DNA of 6,495 nt from Deltaproteobacteria bacterium. GTDB taxonomy: Bacteria; Desulfobacterota; Desulfobacteria; Desulfobacterales; UBA11574. The stretch covers positions 1-6,495 of the forward strand of contig JAFCZV010000111.1 in the NCBI GenBank assembly GCA_019314155.1, in the 5' to 3' direction. Shown here one piece after another: positions 1 through 6,130 of the stretch. The position numbers were made by a program, and so were the translations under genes. How positions within the stretch are numbered: position 1 is the stretch's first letter; the number at the start of each line of letters is the position of its first letter. The notes under the pieces were generated by a model. The model saw nothing but the letters and a program-made list of their open reading frames with translations. It was not told the origin of the DNA and did no database searches.

Positions 1-282
1 GCCTCCCATGATCCGTGTTGCATATCGCCGGTCGACCTTAACCACGGATTCAGACGCTGAAGCCTTTAGAACCGTACCACAGACAAGTTGATCACCTGAA
101 GCTGCAGGAAAGCAGACTTGTGCGCCAACGATGTATCCGGCATTTTCGCCCCCATTAATGGCAATGTCTCCATTTAATTTATTGACTTTTATAACCTGTG
201 CCGCCAGAGCATTGCTTTTAAAAGAGATCACTGCTAACAGGATAATCGCTGACACAACCAGAAATACACCAAATTTTTTCAT
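1..282 (-). CDS. Exported hypothetical protein, N-terminal 94 residues (cut by left edge)
   Basis: The reading frame is open from an ATG at 282-280 to the window edge, so the C-terminus is missing. An AGGAG ribosome binding site (289-293) lies 6 bases upstream and decides the start. Residues 1-27 form a clear Sec signal peptide: Lys at 2-3, a hydrophobic core around 6-20, and an ALA cleavage motif at 25-27. The mature part begins QVIKVNKLNGDIAIN, followed by GGENAGYIVGAQVCF (about 44-58), then a second strand-rich stretch (GTVLKAS, SVVKVDR). This pattern of short beta strands with a Gly-rich turn before a G-x-x-x-G-A/D segment resembles the small SH3-like beta modules often found in exported proteins of this kind. 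That is a fold-level impression only. Cys57 and Cys68 could form a disulfide after export. It is divergent from the GntR/sigma-54 regulator. Function is unknown. Confidence 0.8.
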   Translation of the reverse strand, partial: MKKFGVFLVVSAIILLAVISFKSNALAAQVIKVNKLNGDIAINGGENAGYIVGAQVCFPAASGDQLVCGTVLKASASESVVKVDRRYATRIMGG

Positions 283-372
283 GAAGTTCTCCTTTCTGTG
301 TCAAACATATTTTCGTTGAGTTGGATGTTGCCAAATTTAGGAGAAACCAGTTTTTTTTGCCGTTTATCCAAG

Positions 373-399
373 AATATAGCAGCGTCACTGATTAATCAA
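373..399 (-). promoter_or_regulatory. Candidate promoter of the minus-strand exported protein, with overlapping palindrome
   Basis: Read on the minus strand, an extended -10 (TGC followed by TATATT, hexamer at 373-378) lies about 90 bases before the start codon at 282. A TTGATT at 394-399 is the only -35-like hexamer, and its 15-base spacing is short, so the call leans on the extended -10. The -35-like hexamer overlaps a perfect 10-bp palindrome, TGATTAATCA (389-398), which could be an operator or simply AT-rich coincidence. Confidence 0.35.
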
Positions 400-458
400 T
401 CCTTTTTTACCCATTTCTACGACAGCCTAACCGCCGGGGATTGCATGGGTGACAATGG

Positions 459-489
459 TTGATTTCCTGCACTTTTAACTGTATATAAT
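459..489 (+). promoter_or_regulatory. Candidate sigma-70-type promoter of the GntR/sigma-54 regulator gene
   Basis: TTGATT (459-464) can pair with TATAAT (484-489) at 19-base spacing, or with the overlapping TATATA (482-487) at 17 bases. Either would start the transcript near 493-497, giving a leader of about 25 bases before the ATG at 520. The ribosome binding site AGAGGT (508-513) follows at good spacing. A weak sigma-54-like alternative (GG and GC ten bases apart, 457-470) overlaps this site but lacks most other consensus bases. Confidence 0.4.
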
Positions 490-495
490 AAGTAC
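481..495 (+). promoter_or_regulatory. Possible operator: imperfect 15-bp palindrome over the regulator's -10
   Basis: GTATATAATAAGTAC is an inverted repeat in which 5 of 7 pairs match around a central A. It overlaps the TATAAT at 484-489 and lies 24 bases before the start codon. The downstream gene encodes a GntR-type winged helix of HutC-like sequence, and that family commonly binds short palindromes with GT/AC ends at its own promoter. The site is therefore a reasonable but weak candidate for autoregulation; AT-rich promoter DNA makes chance palindromes common. Confidence 0.25.
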
Positions 496-519
496 AAGTC
501 ATATTTTAGAGGTATCAGG

Positions 520-2919
520 ATGATAAAACTTCAAAAAATAAAAATGAAAAAGGAACCTTTGTACAAACAGATAGCCGATCGAATTCGAAAGTATGTTGTT
601 AATAATGACTTACCCTCCGGGAGCCTCCTTCCCTCACAAAATGTGCTGATCAAACATTTCGATGTCAGCCAGATCACGGTTCGGCAGGCCTTACAGCAGT
701 TGATCAATGAAGGTATCGTTACGAGTGTGCAGGGAAAAGGAACATTCGTTGGGGAAGTTAAAAGATCCGGCAAGTCTGGAATTGATCTGTCACAGGTTGA
801 CAAGACGGATATGGATCTCACATTGACAGAAGAAAACATCGGGCAACAACTGCGATTCGAAAAACTGATATCAAATCTTTCTGCCGAGTTCATCAATCTG
901 CCATCTGACCAGATCGATGGTAAAATCAATGAGGCCCTGAAGCGTATTGTAGAGACATTTAATGTTGATCGGACACTTCTTCACGAATTTTCAGAAAACA
1001 GAAAACTTTTATACGTAACTCATTTTTTTATCAAACCGGGGATACAGCCACCTTCAAGTACCATTACGAGTGAGGCGCAGCCCTGGTTTGCAAGGACTAT
1101 TTTAAATGGTGAAATCATAAAGGTCGATCGGATTGAAGATCTTCCTGAAGCGGCGAAATTGGAAAAGACATTTCTGTTGAAACAGGGCGTTAAATCAGGG
1201 ATTGTCTTTCCTCTGATCGTGGGGGAAAAAGTGGTTGGGGCATTGACTTTTACAACTGTGTTTTACGAACGGTCATGGCTGGATGAAACGATTCAGCGAC
1301 TTCAACTTATTAGTGAAGTTTTTTCGAATGCCATAGACAGAAAACACAGAGAACAAAAACTCCGTGACGCTTTTGGCAAAATAGAAAAACAACTTCAATT
1401 GGAAAAATTGATATCAGAGCTTTCCACTGAATTTGTCAATTTGAATCCCGATGAGATCGATCAAAAAATTGATGATGGTCTTAAGCTTATTTCTGAAAGT
1501 TTAGGTGTCGACCGAATTGCCTTACTCCAGTTTTCTTCGGATAAAAGGGAGCTACACCTCACTCACGGGCATTCATCGAATGCTGTTCACAGCCCTCCGA
1601 GATTCCTAGTGAGTGAACAGTTGCCTTGGTTTTCAGGGTCCTTGAGACGTGGAAAAACCCTGATCATCCCAACGGTTAAAGAAATACCCGAGGATGCAGT
1701 GCAGGAAAGGCAATATGTAAAAGAGCAGGGAATCAAATCGTTTCTGACCATTCCGATGATCGTTTCCGGATCAATAATTGGTGCTATTTCATATTCTTAC
1801 ATGAATAGTGAACAGGCATGGACAGATGATCTTATTCAATGGTTTAGATTGGTCACCGAGGTTTTCGTAAATGCCTTGGATAGAAAACAGAAAGCACAAA
1901 AAATCCAAAAAGCTTTCGTTGAAATCAATGAACTAAAAGATAAGCTCGAGAAAGAGAACCTATACCTTCGCCGGGAAATCGAGCTGAATTACAAACACGA
2001 AGAGATCGTTGGGCGTAGCAAAGGTATCAAACATGTTCTTTCACAGGTAGAGAAAGTAGCGGAACAGAACACCTGCGTACTAATTACCGGCGAAACCGGT
2101 ACCGGCAAGGAACTGATAGCCCATGCGATTCATAACCTGAGTCCCCGTAGAGGGCATGTGATGATTAAGGTCAACTGTGCTGCCTTACCGGCATCTCTCA
2201 TCGAAAGCGAAATGTTCGGCCGTGAAAAAGGGGCCTATACCGGAGCCTTAACCCGCAGTATCGGGCGTTTTGAAGCCGCTCACGGATCAACGATTTTTCT
2301 CGATGAAATCAGTGATCTGCCTTTAGAGATACAGGTTAAGCTGCTTAGGGTTCTACAGGAGGGAAAATTCGAGCGCCTCGGCAGCACGAAAACCATGGAA
2401 TCAGATGTGCGTGTTATAACTGCAACCAATCAGAATTTATTTGAAGCTGTAAAGAAAGGTATATTCCGGAATGATTTGTATTATCGATTGAATGTTTTTC
2501 CAATTGTCGTTCCACCATTACGAGAGCGTCGTGATGATATTCCTTTATTGATATGGTATTTTGTGAAGGAATTTGAAAACGCCATGGGTAAGAAAATCGA
2601 AAGCATCCCCCAGCATTCATTGAAACTGTTGCTGACATATTCATGGCCGGGAAATATCCGCGAGTTGAAAAACGTCATTGAACGGGCCATGATTCTATGC
2701 GAAGGGCCTGTTTTGAAGGTCAACCGCATTGAATCGGAAGAAACTATAACTCAAAACATAACACTTGAAGATGCAACAAGAAATCACATCCGAAAAGTTC
2801 TTGAAAGTGCCGAATGGCGTGTTAGCGGGAAAAATGGCGCTGCTGAATTATTAGGGCTTAAGCGTACCACATTGCTGACGAAAATGAAAAAACTGAACAT
2901 TAAACGTCCCATCGGATGA
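520..2919 (+). CDS. GntR-HTH / tandem GAF / sigma-54 AAA+ activator with C-terminal Fis HTH
   Basis: This is a 799-residue cytoplasmic transcription regulator. Residues ~12-78 form a GntR winged helix of the HutC-like type (PLYKQIADRIR, recognition helix around TVRQALQQL at 53-61, wing QGKGTFV at 71-77). Two GAF domains follow (~113-275 and ~294-456); they align to each other without gaps at a 181-residue offset and presumably sense a small ligand or redox signal. A charged helical linker (~457-490) leads to the AAA+ module. It has Walker A GETGTGKE (524-531), sigma-54 contact loop GAYTGA (571-576, Tyr replacing the usual Phe), Walker B TIFLDE (591-596), the FRNDLYYRLNVFP segment with putative arginine fingers (649-661), and sensor II WPGNIREL (709-716). 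A Fis-type HTH closes the protein (~768-794). There is no receiver domain, so it is not a classical response regulator. The start at 520 is supported by AGAGGT seven bases upstream; the next in-frame ATG (544) is also before the GntR domain. The AAA+ and Fis parts resemble FhlA/NorR-type activators. The N-terminal GntR fusion is unusual and gives two DNA-binding domains. Target genes are unknown. Confidence 0.95.
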   Translation: MIKLQKIKMKKEPLYKQIADRIRKYVVNNDLPSGSLLPSQNVLIKHFDVSQITVRQALQQLINEGIVTSVQGKGTFVGEVKRSGKSGIDLSQVDKTDMDLTLTEENIGQQLRFEKLISNLSAEFINLPSDQIDGKINEALKRIVETFNVDRTLLHEFSENRKLLYVTHFFIKPGIQPPSSTITSEAQPWFARTILNGEIIKVDRIEDLPEAAKLEKTFLLKQGVKSGIVFPLIVGEKVVGALTFTTVFYERSWLDETIQRLQLISEVFSNAIDRKHREQKLRDAFGKIEKQLQLEKLISELSTEFVNLNPDEIDQKIDDGLKLISESLGVDRIALLQFSSDKRELHLTHGHSSNAVHSPPRFLVSEQLPWFSGSLRRGKTLIIPTVKEIPEDAVQERQYVKEQGIKSFLTIPMIVSGSIIGAISYSYMNSEQAWTDDLIQWFRLVTEVFVNALDRKQKAQKIQKAFVEINELKDKLEKENLYLRREIELNYKHEEIVGRSKGIKHVLSQVEKVAEQNTCVLITGETGTGKELIAHAIHNLSPRRGHVMIKVNCAALPASLIESEMFGREKGAYTGALTRSIGRFEAAHGSTIFLDEISDLPLEIQVKLLRVLQEGKFERLGSTKTMESDVRVITATNQNLFEAVKKGIFRNDLYYRLNVFPIVVPPLRERRDDIPLLIWYFVKEFENAMGKKIESIPQHSLKLLLTYSWPGNIRELKNVIERAMILCEGPVLKVNRIESEETITQNITLEDATRNHIRKVLESAEWRVSGKNGAAELLGLKRTTLLTKMKKLNIKRPIG

Positions 2920-3067
2920 ACAGAGCATTACACATTGTGGTTTTTAGTCCTCCTTTCTCCAACCTTGCATCTTCTGCAAACTCAACAATCGCTCAACTTA
3001 GGTTCAAGTATGTGTCGTAATAAAGACAGATGCCGGTATTGCGACAATATGTTTGTCCGGCGAACTT

Positions 3068-3076
3068 TGCTATAAT
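3068..3076 (+). promoter_or_regulatory. Extended -10 promoter for the ABM-family gene
   Basis: TGC followed by a perfect TATAAT (3071-3076) forms a consensus extended -10 element. No good -35 hexamer is present at 16-18 bases, which is acceptable for extended -10 promoters. Transcription would start near 3083, leaving a leader of roughly 150 bases before the ATG at 3231. The start point falls inside the left arm of the inverted repeat at 3082-3111. Confidence 0.5.
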
Positions 3077-3081
3077 CCCCC

Positions 3082-3111
3082 TTGAACAGCAAATTATATG
3101 AGTATGTTCAA
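3082..3111. repeat. Perfect 7-bp inverted repeat at the predicted transcription start
   Basis: TTGAACA (3082-3088) and TGTTCAA (3105-3111) are exact inverted copies separated by 16 bases, immediately downstream of the TATAAT at 3071-3076. The position suits a repressor operator, or a weak 5' leader hairpin. The arm spacing (centre to centre 23 bases) is long for one dimer site but could seat two. Which protein binds, if any, cannot be told from sequence. Confidence 0.4.
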
Positions 3112-3230
3112 TATGTTTTAAGCAATTTTGTAGCAGTTTTAAACTTTGGTATGAATATTGTTATTTAATAGTTCATTCAGACATCTCCCGATGAATCCGT
3201 TTATTTCTTCTAAAAACAAGAAGGTGCCAA

Positions 3231-3551
3231 ATGTTTACCATGAAGCTGCGGTTAATCTTTCCCCCTTCAAAGACCGCTGAAGCCAGTACTATCATTAACT
3301 CAGTTGCCGGACCGACTTTCGCCGATCCGGATTGCGTATCATTCCGTTTTTACCGAGAAGTTGCCAATGACGATTCATTGATTCTATGGCAAGAATGGGA
3401 AACACGGGAGGCACTTGAACAGCACATCCGATCCAAGGACTTCATGAAAATCCTAACTGTCATGGACCTAGCTACTCAAGAGCCTGAAGTCAGGATTCAG
3501 ACTCTTTCGAATCGAAAAGGTTTTGAGTTTATTGAAGAATTGCGAAGTTAA
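3231..3551 (+). CDS. ABM-family protein, putative quinol monooxygenase
   Basis: This 106-residue cytoplasmic protein has the size and pattern of the antibiotic-biosynthesis-monooxygenase (ABM) dimeric alpha-beta barrel family, which includes YgiN-like quinol monooxygenases. Supporting features are a first beta strand (MKLRLIF), the segment DPDCVSFRFYREV (32-44) typical of the family's 'GC..y.lyr' region, then the strand-helix block LILWQEWETREALEQHIRS (50-68) with the conserved Trp56 and His65. A C-terminal strand follows (PEVRIQTL). Members oxidise quinols or aromatic substrates without a cofactor or metal, but many ABM proteins have no known reaction, so the activity is inferred. AAGAAGGT (3218-3225) lies at good spacing for the ATG at 3231; the in-frame ATG at 3240 would be too far from it. 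It sits between the regulator and the secreted repeat protein, with gaps of 311 and 145 bases, and probably has its own promoter. Confidence 0.85.
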   Translation: MFTMKLRLIFPPSKTAEASTIINSVAGPTFADPDCVSFRFYREVANDDSLILWQEWETREALEQHIRSKDFMKILTVMDLATQEPEVRIQTLSNRKGFEFIEELRS

Positions 3552-3661
3552 AGGCAGCGCTTTAAACATACTATCCATAGAAGGAAGAATTTATTGAAGT
3601 TGAAAGGCCGGGGCTGAGCATTCTGATTCTTGTGCCTAAAATCAAATCTGTAACTAATGTC

Positions 3662-3678
3662 TTTGGAGAAAATCCAAA
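3662..3678 (+). promoter_or_regulatory. Hairpin in the leader of the secreted repeat protein
   Basis: TTTGGA (3662-3667) and TCCAAA (3673-3678) are perfect inverted copies around a GAAAA loop. The hairpin ends 4 bases before the ribosome binding site TAAGGA (3683-3688), which itself stands 8 bases before the ATG at 3697. It could affect mRNA stability or ribosome access, or be a small operator. There is no T-run, so it is not a terminator. Upstream, no convincing promoter is seen in 3552-3661; TTGTGC (3630-3635) with ACTAAT (3653-3658) is a weak possibility, and read-through from the ABM gene is also possible. Confidence 0.35.
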
Positions 3679-3696
3679 ACTATAAGGAAAAGTAAC

Positions 3697-5895
3697 ATGG
3701 TACACAGAAAAAAGGCAAAACAAAACATTGGATGGATGGTAGCATTATTGTGGGTTTGTCTTCAACTGGCATCGTTGGGCTGGGCACAGGAGAATTCAAC
3801 CGGTGATTGGCCGCGAGAAATTGGCACCCCGAAAGGCACAGTCGTGATCTATCAGCCGCAGCCGGAAAAACTGGACGGCAATCAGCTAAAAGGACGTGCT
3901 GCGGTTGCAGTGGAACTGAAAGAATCGACCGAACCCGTCTTTGGCTCCGTATGGTTTGAAGCGCGCCTGGAAACAGACAGGGCGGAACGCACCGCCACAA
4001 TTGCAGATGTTACGATCACCCAGGTACGATTTCCCGAGCAGGATGAGCAGAAAAGCAAAGAACTTAGGGCGTTTCTGGAAGAAGAGATCCCCAAATGGCG
4101 ACTCCCCATTTCCATGGACCGCCTGCTCACCACCCTGGACCTTACCGAGCAGCGTGCTGAGGCTGGGAAAAAAATCAAAACTGATCCGCCAAAGATTCTG
4201 TTTATAGCGGAACCGGCCGTTCTGATTACCCTCGACGGGGAACCGAAGCTTAAAAAAGAAGAAGGATCTGAACTCATGCGGGTGATCAATTCCCCGTTTA
4301 CGATCCTGTTGGTGTCCTCCGAGAAGACGTACTATCTGTATGCAGATAAAGATACCTGGTATACCGTCGGCGACATCAAGGGTGAATGGACAATCGCCAA
4401 AAAGGTTCCTTCAAAGGTGGCCGCACGAGCTCCGGAAGCCGATCCCGACACGGGAGAGCAGGAAGCGGCTGAGGACGAAGAAAAACCAGGTCCGCCGCCC
4501 AAAGTGGTTGTGGTAACCGAGCCAACTGAACTCATCTCCAGCAAAGGCGAGCCGGAGTTCACACCGATATCCGGGACCGATCTGCTCTACATGAGCAACA
4601 CCGACAGTGACGTTCTGCTCCATATCAAAAACCAGCAATACTATGTCCTGCTGGCAGGACGTTGGTATACCAGTGCGAAAATGGAAGGGCCGTGGAAATA
4701 TGTGCCCGGCGAGAAACTGCCGTCCGATTTTGCAAAGATTCCGGAAGACACCGAAATGGGCACCGTACTGTATTCGGTGCCGGGCACAGATGTTGCTAAA
4801 GAAGCCGTTCTGGATACGCAAGTGCCCCAGACCGCGGCTGTTGATCGCAAGAAGGCCAAGTTGACGGTAGAGTATGATGGTGACCCCAAGTTTGAGAATA
4901 TCAAGGGCACCAAGATGACGTACGCCTCAAACACGGCCACACCGGTTATTCATGTTGATAACAAATATTACGCGTGCGATGAGGCTGTCTGGTTTGTAGC
5001 CGGCAAGGCGACCGGGCCCTGGCAAGTTGCCACCTCTGTTCCGGATGAGATATATACCATTCCACCGGAATCTCCGATTTATCATGTGACATTTGTGCGC
5101 GTTTATAATGCCACAGCCGATGTAGTTTACGTCGGTTATACGCAGGGTTACACCAATACATACGTTTACAACACCACAATTGTTTATGGTACGGGTTACT
5201 GGTATCCCGGCTGGTATGGAAGGTATTATTACCCGCGCCCGGCGACCTGGGGCTTTCACGTGCGGTGGAATCCCTGGACCGGCTGGCGCTTTGGCCTCAG
5301 CTACAGCAGCGGGCCATTTCACTTCACCATCGGCGGGGGCGGATGGTATCGCGGCGGTTGGTGGGGTCCGGGGCGTTACCGGGGCTATCGGCGCGGGTAT
5401 CGTCATGGATACCGGCATGGACGTAATGCCGGTTACCGTGCCGGTTATCGTTCGGGAAGCCGCAATGCCGCGCAACAAAACCTGTATCGCAACCAGCGCA
5501 ACAAGGCCCGGACAACAAAATCTCCGGCCACTGCCGGCAAGAGTGCCAAAGCAAGTGGGATGAGTCATCGGGCCAACAACGTCTATGCGGATCGTAATGG
5601 TGATGTCCATCGCAAGACCGATAAAGGCTGGGAAAATCGGACCAAAGAAGGCTGGAAATCAGAGAAAAGCCAGCCAGACAAGGCTCAACAACAAAAGGCC
5701 AAGCCAACCCAAACCCAAATGCAAAAGTCCCAGCAGCGGCAGAATCAACAGCTTAACCGCAGCCATCAGGATCGACAGCGCGGTGATCAGCGGGCTCGAA
5801 GTTATAACAAGGCTCGGGGGCGCAGCGGCAGTGGTGGTCACTCTGGCGGCAGAAGCCGAGGTGGGGGCGGCCGGGGTGGAGGTGGCCGCCGTTAG
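3697..5895 (+). CDS. Secreted repeat protein with aromatic/Gly segment and Arg/Gly-rich tail
   Basis: This 732-residue exported protein of unknown function starts with a signal peptide: basic residues 4-8, hydrophobic core ~11-28, likely cleavage after GWA at 30. Residues ~31-160 are a mixed-charge domain. Three related ~70-residue repeats follow at ~167-240, ~269-342 and ~387-448. Each runs from an (I/V)-x-x-x-EP or D-GDP-type strand, through GEP/GDPKF, to a K/D-x-YY pair and then a W(Y/F)..(G)..GPW or GEW end. An acidic/proline linker (245-268) separates repeats 1 and 2. Residues ~460-570 are rich in Tyr, Trp and Gly (YYPRPATWGF, WNPWTGWRFG, WWGPGRYRGYRRG) and probably form a beta-rich surface region. 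The tail has a short module NNVYADRNGDVHRKTDKGW (627-645), a Gln-rich stretch (~664-686) and an Arg/Gly end (708-732). This layout is familiar from large exported proteins of Deltaproteobacteria and Acidobacteria that have been loosely labelled carbohydrate-binding; that function is not demonstrated by anything seen here. TAAGGA at 3683-3688 supports the start. Two TAG codons in tandem end it (5893-5898). The gene is more GC-rich than the regulator. Confidence 0.9.
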   Translation: MVHRKKAKQNIGWMVALLWVCLQLASLGWAQENSTGDWPREIGTPKGTVVIYQPQPEKLDGNQLKGRAAVAVELKESTEPVFGSVWFEARLETDRAERTATIADVTITQVRFPEQDEQKSKELRAFLEEEIPKWRLPISMDRLLTTLDLTEQRAEAGKKIKTDPPKILFIAEPAVLITLDGEPKLKKEEGSELMRVINSPFTILLVSSEKTYYLYADKDTWYTVGDIKGEWTIAKKVPSKVAARAPEADPDTGEQEAAEDEEKPGPPPKVVVVTEPTELISSKGEPEFTPISGTDLLYMSNTDSDVLLHIKNQQYYVLLAGRWYTSAKMEGPWKYVPGEKLPSDFAKIPEDTEMGTVLYSVPGTDVAKEAVLDTQVPQTAAVDRKKAKLTVEYDGDPKFENIKGTKMTYASNTATPVIHVDNKYYACDEAVWFVAGKATGPWQVATSVPDEIYTIPPESPIYHVTFVRVYNATADVVYVGYTQGYTNTYVYNTTIVYGTGYWYPGWYGRYYYPRPATWGFHVRWNPWTGWRFGLSYSSGPFHFTIGGGGWYRGGWWGPGRYRGYRRGYRHGYRHGRNAGYRAGYRSGSRNAAQQNLYRNQRNKARTTKSPATAGKSAKASGMSHRANNVYADRNGDVHRKTDKGWENRTKEGWKSEKSQPDKAQQQKAKPTQTQMQKSQQRQNQQLNRSHQDRQRGDQRARSYNKARGRSGSGGHSGGRSRGGGGRGGGGRR

Positions 5896-5902
5896 TAGCG
5901 TG

Positions 5903-6068
5903 CTTAGGGCTCACTCAAAAATAACTTCATATTTTGAATGCCGATGCATCCCGTCTGGCAGCGTTGCGAAAACTCGAAATATGCTTGATATTCCTTAAGT
6001 TTTCGCGTCTTACCAGCCGGGCGCTTCAACTCCCAAAATTGTAAATTTATTTTTTCGTGAACCCTAAG
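5903..6068. repeat. 166-bp imperfect inverted repeat, possible MITE-like element
   Basis: The sequence folds back on itself almost end to end. CTTAGGG (5903-5909) pairs with CCCTAAG (6062-6068), TCAC (5911-5914) with GTGA (6057-6060), and AAAAATAA (5917-5924) with 6047-6054. ATTTTG (5931-5936) pairs with CAAAAT (6034-6039), CTGG (5955-5958) with CCAG (6013-6016), and GCGAAAACT (5966-5974) with AGTTTTCGC (5998-6006). An inner AATAT/ATATT stem (5978-5992) closes around GCTTG-like loop bases. All pairings share nearly the same centre near 5985.5, so this is one coherent palindrome. It begins 4 bases after the tandem TAG stops of the upstream gene. TA dinucleotides lie at matching positions near both ends, as expected if an IS630/mariner-type enzyme had moved it. 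Alternatives are an extended hairpin that ends or stabilises the upstream mRNA, or a dispersed non-mobile repeat. It has no coding capacity. Confidence 0.65.
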
Positions 6069-6114
6069 AGAAATGATCTGTATGCAAACAAAAAAATTAA
6101 AGTTGATTTTGCGA

Positions 6115-6130
6115 GTTTCCTGATGGAAAC
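6115..6130. promoter_or_regulatory. 16-bp palindrome, candidate operator upstream of the RND adaptor gene
   Basis: GTTTCC (6115-6120) and GGAAAC (6125-6130) are exact inverted copies around TGAT. The palindrome ends 36 bases before the ATG at 6167, between a TTGATT (6103-6108) and possible -10 sequences (AACAAT 6128-6133 or TATAGC 6146-6151). Efflux adaptor genes are frequently repressed by TetR- or MarR-type regulators at palindromes of this size, which is the reason for the call. No such regulator is in the window. Confidence 0.4.

Larger units (their letters stand above)
2920..3230. other. 311-bp intergenic region between regulator and ABM gene
   Basis: No credible coding frame is visible. 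A perfect 5-bp hairpin (TTGCA 2965-2969, TGCAA 2975-2979) follows the regulator's stop but has no T-run after it, so it is not a convincing terminator. The right half is AT-rich and carries the extended -10 promoter and inverted repeat listed separately. It also has two adjacent similar 11-mers (3121-3131 and 3132-3142, 8 of 11 matching). No good -24/-12 sigma-54 promoter is visible: TTGC at 3067-3070 lacks the upstream GG at the correct distance. Confidence 0.6.

Noticed and set aside
131..319. 62-residue plus-strand frame
   Set aside because: It lies antisense over the signal-peptide gene at 1-282, which has a ribosome binding site and a clear signal sequence; the plus frame has neither domain features nor a good ribosome binding site.
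2931..2945. CACATTGTGG followed by a run of T after the regulator gene, as a possible terminator
   Set aside because: The paired segment leaves only about three base pairs with a workable loop, too weak for an intrinsic terminator.
3121..3142. Two adjacent similar 11-mers upstream of the ABM gene
   Set aside because: Only two units with 8 of 11 matching bases in AT-rich DNA; not enough for a repeat array or CRISPR.
3606..3619. GG-N10-GC spacing resembling a -24/-12 sigma-54 promoter before the secreted protein gene
   Set aside because: Only the GG and GC dinucleotides fit; the surrounding consensus bases (TGGCAC, TTGCA) do not match.
4927..5610. 227-residue minus-strand frame
   Set aside because: It is antisense to the Tyr/Gly/Arg-rich part of the secreted protein; its long opening follows from the GC-rich repetitive codons there, and its product is low-complexity with no recognisable domain.
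5585..5998. 137-residue plus-strand frame overlapping the end of the secreted protein and the inverted repeat
   Set aside because: It is an out-of-frame reading of the Arg/Gly tail that runs into the palindrome; composition is low-complexity and no ribosome binding site decides its start.
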